Shown here: positions 58,155-64,000 of the stretch, piece after piece | Layout of the letters: the number at the start of each line of letters is the position of its first letter | Numbering within the stretch: the stretch's first letter is position 1 | Assembly: GCF_900116065.1 (NCBI RefSeq) | Contig: NZ_FOZV01000004.1 | Coordinates: 248,001-312,000 of the forward strand | Direction: 5' to 3' | Length of the DNA: 64,000 nt | Source: Brevundimonas viscosa | GTDB taxonomy: Bacteria; Pseudomonadota; Alphaproteobacteria; Caulobacterales; Caulobacteraceae | Made by a program: the position numbers and the translations under genes | The notes under the pieces: model-generated | What the model saw: the letters and a program-made list of their open reading frames with translations, nothing else | Database searches by the model: none | Told to the model about the DNA's origin: nothing

Positions 58155-58781
58155 GTGACCCAAGGCAGATTCATCACCTTCGAAGGCGGCGAGGGAACGG
58201 GCAAGTCGACCCAGGTGGCGCGTCTGGTGGATCGCCTGCGCGCCCGCGATCTCGAGGTGCTGCAGACCCGCGAGCCGGGCGGTTCCGACGGTGCGGAGGA
58301 GATTCGCAACCTCGCGCTCAACGGCGACGCCGGACGGTGGTCGCCGATGACGGAAACCCTCCTGATGTTCGCGGCTCGCTCGGATCATCTGGAGCGCACC
58401 ATCCGACCCGCCCTGGCCGTCGGGCGGTGGGTGGTGTGTGATCGCTTCGCCGATTCCAGCCGCGCCTACCAGGGCGCCGGCGGCGGGGTCGCGGCCGCCT
58501 TCATCGAGATGCTGGACGCGGCCGTCGTCGACGCTACGCAGCCTGACCTGACCCTGGTCTTCGATCTGCCCGTGGAGGTCGGCCTGGAGCGGGCCTTCGG
58601 TCGCGGCCTGTTCGAGACCCGTTTCGAATCCAAAGGTCTGGCCTTCCACGAGCGTCTTCGGCAGGGGTTTCGCGAGATCGCCGCCGCTCATCCCGAGCGC
58701 TGCGTGATCATCGACGCCGACGGCGATCCGGAGACGGTGGCTGCGCGGGTATGGGCGGCCGTCGCGGAGCGGCTGCTGTGA
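58155..58781 (+). CDS. tmk: Thymidylate kinase
   Basis: Phosphorylates dTMP to dTDP for DNA synthesis. The 208 residues show the P-loop FEGGEGTGKSTQ, the DRx motif VVCDRFADSSRAYQGAGGG and the lid arginines (FGRGLFETRFE). The start is GTG 58155. It overlaps holB by four bases (GTGA), a conserved coupling. Confidence 0.96.
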   Translation: MTQGRFITFEGGEGTGKSTQVARLVDRLRARDLEVLQTREPGGSDGAEEIRNLALNGDAGRWSPMTETLLMFAARSDHLERTIRPALAVGRWVVCDRFADSSRAYQGAGGGVAAAFIEMLDAAVVDATQPDLTLVFDLPVEVGLERAFGRGLFETRFESKGLAFHERLRQGFREIAAAHPERCVIIDADGDPETVAARVWAAVAERLL

Positions 58782-59758
58782 GCGAGCATCCGCGCGACCG
58801 TTTCGACCTGGTCCCGGATGCGGCGGCCGAGGCCGCCTTCCTCGACGCGCAGCGCAAGGGCCGGCTGCACCACGCCTGGCTGCTGTGCGGCGTGGAGGGC
58901 TCGGGCAAGGCGACCTTCGCCTACCGCGCCGCCCGCCGACTGCTGGGCGCGGCCCCCGATCCGTCCCGCGGCCTGCTCGGAACCAGCCCGTCCGACCCGG
59001 TGGCGCGGCTGATCTCCGCCCAGGCCCACCCCGACCTGCTGGTGCTGGAGCGTGCGGTGGAAGGTGGCAAGACGAAGAAGTCGATCTCCGTCGACCAGGC
59101 CCGCGAACTGCCGGAGTTCTTCTCGAAGAGCCCGTCGCAGGCCCAGGCGCGGGTCGCCATCATCGACGCCGCCGACGATCTGAACCTTAACGCCGCCAAT
59201 GCCTTGCTGAAGGTTCTTGAAGAGCCGCCCGAGCGCGGCGTGCTGTTCCTCGTCACCCATGCGCCGGGCCGGCTGCTGGCCACCATCCGCTCGCGCTGCC
59301 GACGCCTGGCCTTCCCCGTCTGGCCGGTCCATGCGCTGGAGGAACTGGTGCGCAATCGCACCGGCGTGTCGTCGGCCGAGGCGGCCCGCATCGCCGCCAT
59401 GGCCGCCGGCTCGCCGGGGCAGGCGTTGGCGCTGGCCTCGGGCGCGACGCTGGAGGCCGACCAGCTGGCCCAGGCCTGGGTCGCGGCCGACAGCCTCGAC
59501 CGGGCGGAGGCCATGGCGGTGGCCGACAAATTCCGCGGCGCCGAGGGGCAGGCGCGGTTCGAAGTGCTGATGGACCGGCTGACCGCGGCGGTGAAGGTGC
59601 GTGCGCTGGAGGAAGGAGCGGCGGGCGCCCGCTGGGCCGAGCTGTGGAGCCGCCTGTCCGAGCTGCCGGACCGGGCCGCGGCCATCAACCTCGACCGTGG
59701 CGACGTGCTGGCCGGCGCGCTCGCCGACCTGCAACGCACCAAGGCGGGCCGCGCATGA
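58778..59758 (+). CDS. holB: DNA polymerase III subunit delta'
   Basis: A clamp-loader subunit. The 326 residues have a degenerate AAA+ P-loop region (HAWLLCGVEGSGKATFAYRA), a sensor segment (ALLKVLEEPPERGVLFLVTH) and an arginine-finger-like SRCRRL. GTG 58778 overlaps the tmk stop; the longer frame upstream is tmk out of frame. Its stop overlaps the tatD start by four bases. Confidence 0.93.
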   Translation: MSEHPRDRFDLVPDAAAEAAFLDAQRKGRLHHAWLLCGVEGSGKATFAYRAARRLLGAAPDPSRGLLGTSPSDPVARLISAQAHPDLLVLERAVEGGKTKKSISVDQARELPEFFSKSPSQAQARVAIIDAADDLNLNAANALLKVLEEPPERGVLFLVTHAPGRLLATIRSRCRRLAFPVWPVHALEELVRNRTGVSSAEAARIAAMAAGSPGQALALASGATLEADQLAQAWVAADSLDRAEAMAVADKFRGAEGQARFEVLMDRLTAAVKVRALEEGAAGARWAELWSRLSELPDRAAAINLDRGDVLAGALADLQRTKAGRA

Positions 59759-60543
59759 TCATCGACAGCCACGTCAACCTGCACGCACCGCAGTTCGACG
59801 AGGATCGCGACGCCGTGATCGCCCGGGCCCGCGCGGCCGGGGTGGGCCTGATGGTCGAGATATCCGACCGGCTGGCGACCTTCGAGGCGACGCACAGTCT
59901 GGCCATGGCCCACGACGACATCTGGTGCACGGTCGGCGTCCATCCGCACGAGGCGCGGCACTACGAAGACCTGGCCGCCGACCGGCTGACCGAGCTGGCG
60001 GCGCGCCCGAAGGTGGTCGGCATCGGCGAGTGCGGGCTCGACTTCCACTACGATCTCAGCCCCCGCGATGTGCAGGCGGCGGTGTTCCGCCAGCACATCG
60101 AGGCCGCGCGCCGCACCGGCCTGCCGCTTGTGGTCCACACTCGCGAAGCCGACGAGGTCATGGCCGCCATCCTCGAGGAGGAGCAGGCGGCGGCGACATT
60201 CCGCTTTCTCATGCACTGCTACACATCCGGACCGCGACTGGCGGAAAAGGCCGCGGAACTCGGCGCGTGGTTCTCGGTCTCGGGCATCGCCACCTTCAAA
60301 GCGGCGACGGAAGTGCGGGAGATCGTGGCGGCCATGCCCGCCGACCGCATCATCGTCGAGACCGACTGCCCCTATCTGGCCCCCGTGCCCCACCGCGGAC
60401 GGCGCAACGAGCCGGCCTACGTCGGCCACGTGCTCGACAAGCTGGCCGAGATCCGCGGCTGGTCCCGCGCCGAGGCCGAAGCCCGCACCACCGACGCCTT
60501 CTTCGCCCTGTTCGACAGCATTCCACGGCCGGAGGGCGCATGA
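59755..60543 (+). CDS. tatD: TatD family metal-dependent hydrolase
   Basis: A TIM-barrel DNase/hydrolase of 262 residues. Visible metal-site motifs are GECGLDFHYD, LVVHTREADEV, MHCYTSG and ETDCPYLAPVPHRG. At the N-terminus the usual HxH pair (DSHCHL) reads DSHVNLH, so the second metal histidine is Asn. I believe related alphaproteobacterial proteins share this form. It overlaps holB and the following gene (ATGA each), with no metG between holB and tatD. Confidence 0.9.
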   Translation: MIIDSHVNLHAPQFDEDRDAVIARARAAGVGLMVEISDRLATFEATHSLAMAHDDIWCTVGVHPHEARHYEDLAADRLTELAARPKVVGIGECGLDFHYDLSPRDVQAAVFRQHIEAARRTGLPLVVHTREADEVMAAILEEEQAAATFRFLMHCYTSGPRLAEKAAELGAWFSVSGIATFKAATEVREIVAAMPADRIIVETDCPYLAPVPHRGRRNEPAYVGHVLDKLAEIRGWSRAEAEARTTDAFFALFDSIPRPEGA

Positions 60544-61346
60544 CGGCGGCGGCGGGCGAGCTGGAGGTCGTCGTCCTCGGCTGCGGCTCGTCCGGCGGGG
60601 TGCCGCGCGGCGACGGCGACTGGGGTCTCTGCGACCCGGCCGAGCCGAAGAACCGCCGTCTGCGTTGCTCGCTACTGGTCCGTCGGCACGGGCTCGACGG
60701 CGTGACCAGCGTGCTGATCGACACCTCGCCCGACCTGCGCCAGCAGATGCTGGCGGCGCAGGTCCGCCATGTCGACGCCGTGCTCTACACCCACGACCAC
60801 GCCGACCAGACCCACGGTCTCGACGACCTGCGCGTCTTCGCCATGCACGCCCGCCGGCGCATCCCGGCTTTCATGGACGGACCGACCCGCGCCGCCCTGA
60901 CCGGGCGCTTCGGCTACATCTTCGAGAGCGTCAACGGCTACCCGGCCATCCTCGAGGCCCGTCCGCTGCCGCCTCACGGCGAGGCCTGGTCGATCGACGG
61001 CCCGGGGGGCGCGGTTCCCGTCGTCGCTTTCGACCAGGGGCATGGGCCGATCCGCTCGGTCGGCTACCGGCTGGGGCCGTTCGCCTATTCGCCGGATGTC
61101 TCCGATCTCGACGGGACCGCGTTGGCGGCGCTGCGCGGCTGTCAGCTGTGGATCGTCGACGCCCTGCGCTGGACGCCGCACCCGACCCACGCCCACCTCG
61201 ATCGCACCCTCGAATGGATCGCCCGCGCCGGGGTGGAGCGGGCCGTGCTGACAAACCTGCATCTCGACATGGATTACAGCGCCGTGTCGGCTATTCTTCC
61301 GGCGAACGTCGAGGTCGCCTGGGACGGCTTGACGATGCGGCCCTGA
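60540..61346 (+). CDS. PhnP-like metallo-beta-lactamase fold hydrolase
   Basis: The 268 residues show VVVLGCGSSGGVPRGDGDWG, CDPAEPKNRRLRCSLLV and the zinc motif YTHDHADQTHG, with later ligands in FDQGHGPI and LTNLHLDMDY. This matches the cyclic phosphodiesterase/PhnP-type branch that often follows tatD in alphaproteobacteria. The physiological substrate is unknown. Its 3' end overlaps the convergent AI-2E family gene by about 56 nt. Confidence 0.88.
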   Translation: MTAAAGELEVVVLGCGSSGGVPRGDGDWGLCDPAEPKNRRLRCSLLVRRHGLDGVTSVLIDTSPDLRQQMLAAQVRHVDAVLYTHDHADQTHGLDDLRVFAMHARRRIPAFMDGPTRAALTGRFGYIFESVNGYPAILEARPLPPHGEAWSIDGPGGAVPVVAFDQGHGPIRSVGYRLGPFAYSPDVSDLDGTALAALRGCQLWIVDALRWTPHPTHAHLDRTLEWIARAGVERAVLTNLHLDMDYSAVSAILPANVEVAWDGLTMRP

Positions 61347-62406
61347 CCGCCCTGACCGGCGGTGTCGCGACTTCGCCCGGCACCGAAATGTCCTCGCCCA
61401 GCGTCTTGCGCAGGTAGAGCAGCCGGACGTTGACGAACAGGACGACCAGCAGCGGCGCCGCCACCAGCACCCCGGCGAATCCGAACAGGGCGCCGAATGC
61501 GAGGATGCCGAACATGGTCAGCACCGGCGGCAACTCCACGGCGCGCTTCTGGATGAAAGGGTAGATGAGGTTGCCCTCGACCTGCTGCACAATCACGTAG
61601 ACCAGCAGGGTCCAGCCCATCAGCTCCCAGCCGCCCTGGGCCGCCAGTAGCAGGCCGGGAATGGCCCCGGCGATCGCCCCCACGATCGCCACGAAGGCCA
61701 GCAGGCCGGCGATCAGCCCCAACGCCAGCGGCGAGGGCAGACCGATCAGGGCCACGCCGACGCCGGTCAGCACCCCGACCACGACCATGTCCACCAGTTG
61801 GCCCGTCAGCCAGGCTTTGAGGGCCCGGCCCGTGGTGTCGGCGGCTTCGCGCACGGTGGTGCGCCGCGCTGGCGGGAACAGCACCACCACCCCGTCGCGG
61901 TAGGTGCGTGGACTGGCGGCCAGGAAGACGCCGGCGACGACGAGGAGAACCAGGCTGGTGATCACCCCCAGGGTGGTCAGGGCGTAGCCGCCGACGCGGC
62001 CAACGATGCCGCCCACCAGGCCTGAGCCGTCCAGCCGCGTGATCTGTTCGCCGAACGGCCAGGAGGCCACCATCGACTGCAGCTCCGCCGCCGAGGAGGG
62101 GAGGCTGGACACGAGCTCGCGGGTCTGGCTGGCGATCACCGAGCCGAACAGCCAGACCGCCGCCGAGAGCAGGGCCACCACCGTCAGGGCCGCGATGACC
62201 ACGGCCGCGCCGTCCGGAACCGGCGTCCGTTCGGCGATCGGATCGGCGATGGTGCGCAGCAGCACCGCGACGATCACTGCGCCGAAGGCCAGCAGCAGGG
62301 GCCCGCTCAGCTGTCAGATCAGCCAGAGCGCGGCCAGCGCGGCGAGGACCAGTGCGGTCCGGCGCAGGAACAGGCGGTTGTCGTCACGAGACCCGGAGGA
62401 AACCAT
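61291..62406 (-). pseudogene. AI-2E family transporter (PerM-like) with an in-frame stop codon
   Basis: The family comprises polytopic membrane proteins of about 350 residues. Reading from ATG 62406 gives VSSGSRDDNRLFLRRTALVL and a first hydrophobic helix, then TGA at codon 31 (plus strand TCA 62314-62316). The same frame continues with QLSGPLLLAFGAVIVAVLLR and the rest of the family (VEGNLIYPFIQKRAVELPPV, GFAGVLVAAPLLVVLF) to the stop at 61291. A family tryptophan fits this position, so one C-to-T change on the plus strand (CCA to TCA) explains it. An internal GTG 62277 could give a 328-residue protein lacking the first helix. Confidence 0.75.
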
Positions 62407-62464
62407 CCATGCCAAACTGCAGGGAACGGCCGAGGTTCAATGTCGGCGGCGGCGATGACAGGAG

Positions 62465-63466
62465 TCAGGCCAGCAGCCGCGCCGCCTGCGGGGCGAAGTA
62501 GCTCAGCACGCCCGCGCAGCCGGCGCGCTTGAAGGCGTGCAGGCTCTCAAGGATGCCCCGCTCCTCGTCCAGCCAGCCGTTGGCCATGGCCGCCCGCATC
62601 ATCGCGTACTCGCCCGACACCTGGTAGGCGAAGGTCGGCACGCGGAAGGTCTCGGACACCCGCCGCACGATGTCGAGGTACAGCATGCCCGGCTTGACCA
62701 TCACCGCGTCGGCGCCCTCGGCGATGTCCATGGCCACCTCGCGCAGCGCCTCATCGGAGTTGGCGTAGTCCATCTGATAGGTCTTCTTGTCGCCGCTCAG
62801 CGCCTTGGCCGACCCGACGGCGTCGCGATACGGCCCGTAGAAGGCCGAGGCGTATTTGGCGGCGTAGGAGAGGATCAGCACGTCCTGCAGGCCGTTGGCC
62901 TCCAGCGCCTCCCGGATCGCCTGCACCCGCCCGTCCATCATGTCCGAGGGCGCGACCACGTCGGCGCCCGCGTGGGCGTGGATGAAGGCCTGCTCGGCCA
63001 GCCGCTCGAGCGTCGCGTCGTTGACGATGCGGCCGTCCTCCAGCACCCCGTCGTGGCCGTGGTCGGTGAAGCAGTCCAGCGCCACGTCGGTCATGACCCC
63101 GACCTCCGGCGCCGCGTCCTTGATGGCCTTGATGCAGTCGGGGATCAGCCCGTCCGGATCGGTCGCGCCCGTGCCGACGCCGTCCTTGATCGCCGCGTCG
63201 ACGTTGGGGAACAGCGCCACCATGGGGATGCCGAGGTCGCGGGCCTCGACGGCCGCGGTCGCCGCCGCCTTCGGCGACAGCCGGAACACACCGGGCATCG
63301 ACGCCACCGGTATGCGCTCCTCCGCGCCGTCGTGGACGATTAGCGGCCAGACCAGGTCGGCCGGGGTCAGGGTCGTCTCCGCCACCAGCCGGCGCACCCA
63401 CGGCGCGCTGCGCAGCCGGCGGGGCCGGGCGTAGGGGAAGGCGGCGGGGGCGAAGGGCGTGCTCAT
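62465..63466 (-). CDS. hemB: Delta-aminolevulinic acid dehydratase (porphobilinogen synthase)
   Basis: Joins two 5-aminolevulinate molecules into porphobilinogen for haem and cobalamin. The 333 residues have RRLRSAPWVRRLVAETTL, the active lysines in SYAAKYASAFYGP and AVMVKPGMLYLD, and DVALDCFTDHGHDGVL where zinc-type enzymes have a triple-cysteine site. This is therefore a magnesium-type (cysteine-poor) variant as in other alphaproteobacteria. ATG 63466 begins STPFAPAAFP; the longer frame upstream is not coding. Confidence 0.95.
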   Translation of the reverse strand: MSTPFAPAAFPYARPRRLRSAPWVRRLVAETTLTPADLVWPLIVHDGAEERIPVASMPGVFRLSPKAAATAAVEARDLGIPMVALFPNVDAAIKDGVGTGATDPDGLIPDCIKAIKDAAPEVGVMTDVALDCFTDHGHDGVLEDGRIVNDATLERLAEQAFIHAHAGADVVAPSDMMDGRVQAIREALEANGLQDVLILSYAAKYASAFYGPYRDAVGSAKALSGDKKTYQMDYANSDEALREVAMDIAEGADAVMVKPGMLYLDIVRRVSETFRVPTFAYQVSGEYAMMRAAMANGWLDEERGILESLHAFKRAGCAGVLSYFAPQAARLLA

Positions 63467-63562
63467 GGCCGGGCTTATAGACGAAGCCCGCGGCGCGGGG
63501 AGAGGGTTCAGTTTGTCGCCGGTTCCGCTAGAAGCGCGGCCAACGACTCGAGGAAATCGCCC

Positions 63563-64000
63563 ATGGACTTCGCCCTCACCGACGACCAGCGCGCCATCCA
63601 GGACGCCGCCCGCGCCTTCGCCGAGGCCGAACTGGCCCCGCACAGCGCCGAGTGGGACGAAACCAAGCATTTCCCCGTCGACGTCATGAAGCACGCCGCC
63701 GAGATGGGCTTCTGCGGCATCTATGCGGGCGAGGAGCACGGCGGCATGGCGCTGGGCCGGGTCGAGGCGGCGGTGATCTTCGAGGAGCTGTCGCGCGGCG
63801 ACGTCTCGACCGCCGCCTTCATCTCGATCCACAACATGGCGACGTGGATGATCGACAGCTTCGGCTCCGACGACCTGCGCGCCCGCTACGTCCCCTCGCT
63901 CACCACCATGGAGCGGATCGCCTCCTACTGCCTGACCGAGCCGGGCTCCGGATCCGACGCCGCCGCCCTGCGCACCACGGCGAAGCGCGACGGCGACCAC
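63563..64000 (+). CDS. Acyl-CoA dehydrogenase, 5' part
   Basis: The first 146 codons of a flavin-dependent acyl-CoA dehydrogenase are visible. They include the N-terminal helical domain (FALTDDQRAIQDAARAFAEA, EMGFCGIYAGEEHGGMALGR) and the FAD/substrate segment ASYCLTEPGSGSDAAAL. The pattern fits isobutyryl-CoA/short-branched-chain dehydrogenases. The gene runs off the window. It is divergent from hemB across 96 nt, in which GGGCTT (63471-63476) and AAGCCC (63484-63489) form a small inverted repeat. Confidence 0.9.
   Translation, partial: MDFALTDDQRAIQDAARAFAEAELAPHSAEWDETKHFPVDVMKHAAEMGFCGIYAGEEHGGMALGRVEAAVIFEELSRGDVSTAAFISIHNMATWMIDSFGSDDLRARYVPSLTTMERIASYCLTEPGSGSDAAALRTTAKRDGDH

Overview
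The window comes from a GC-rich alphaproteobacterium. Gene content and order point to the Caulobacteraceae, most likely Brevundimonas or a close relative. Supporting signs are the run nuo - birA - coaX - RNase J, lipid A synthesis through LpxI rather than LpxH, two tandem alphaproteobacterial LexA boxes (GTTC-N7-GTTC) in front of lexA, and many 1-4 nt start/stop overlaps (ATGA, GTGA, TGATG). It looks like chromosomal backbone. I see no phage, insertion sequence, integrase or CRISPR array.

Layout. 1-5188 is the end of the complex I operon (nuoK partial, nuoL, nuoM, nuoN). 5189-8439 carries a REP-like palindromic repeat, birA, coaX and rnj. 8496-21235 is the envelope block pyrH-frr-uppS-cdsA-dxr-rseP-bamA-skp-lpxD-fabZ-lpxA-lpxI-lpxB. 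It makes the undecaprenyl carrier, CDP-diacylglycerol, isoprenoid precursor, outer membrane protein machinery and lipid A. 21232-22899 holds an unusual membrane-anchored winged-helix protein and a small membrane protein. 22966-28637 holds gltA, gltX, comEC and lexA. 28733-33178 is the tryptophan block (trpC, trpD, trpG, trpE) with two small membrane-protein genes beside or inside it. ppiD, tpiA, secG and pyrG follow. 38205-44843 has a Cys-rich mini-protein and a probable 5-oxoproline module (5-oxoprolinase, DUF969, DUF979, DUF2891).

44911-51789 is a compact histidine operon running leftward: a TrpR/YerC-like regulator, hisG, hisD, a hisC-like/hisB fusion, hisH, hisA, hisF, hisIE and a small ORF. 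51969-57016 is an accessory patch of secreted, lipoprotein and hypothetical genes plus a PafA-type phosphatase. 57085-64000 contains tRNA-Ser(UGA), rlpA, tmk-holB-tatD-MBL hydrolase, an AI-2E family gene with an in-frame stop, hemB and the start of an acyl-CoA dehydrogenase gene.

The most interesting points are these. (1) The histidine operon encodes a shortened HisC-like domain fused to HisB. The HisC half has lost the PLP lysine, the tyrosine of the DEAY motif and the NPNNPTG loop, so it is probably a pseudoenzyme. (2) The operon starts with a TrpR-family gene whose promoter region contains a perfect 7-bp inverted repeat, a candidate autoregulatory histidine operator. (3) Two abutting perfect 12-bp palindromes, one containing the CtrA-type half-site TTAACCAT in both orientations, lie between trpG and an antisense small membrane gene. 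(4) 5-Oxoprolinase clusters with the uncharacterised DUF969/DUF979 membrane pair. (5) A winged-helix DNA-binding domain is joined to a polytopic, glycine-rich membrane domain.
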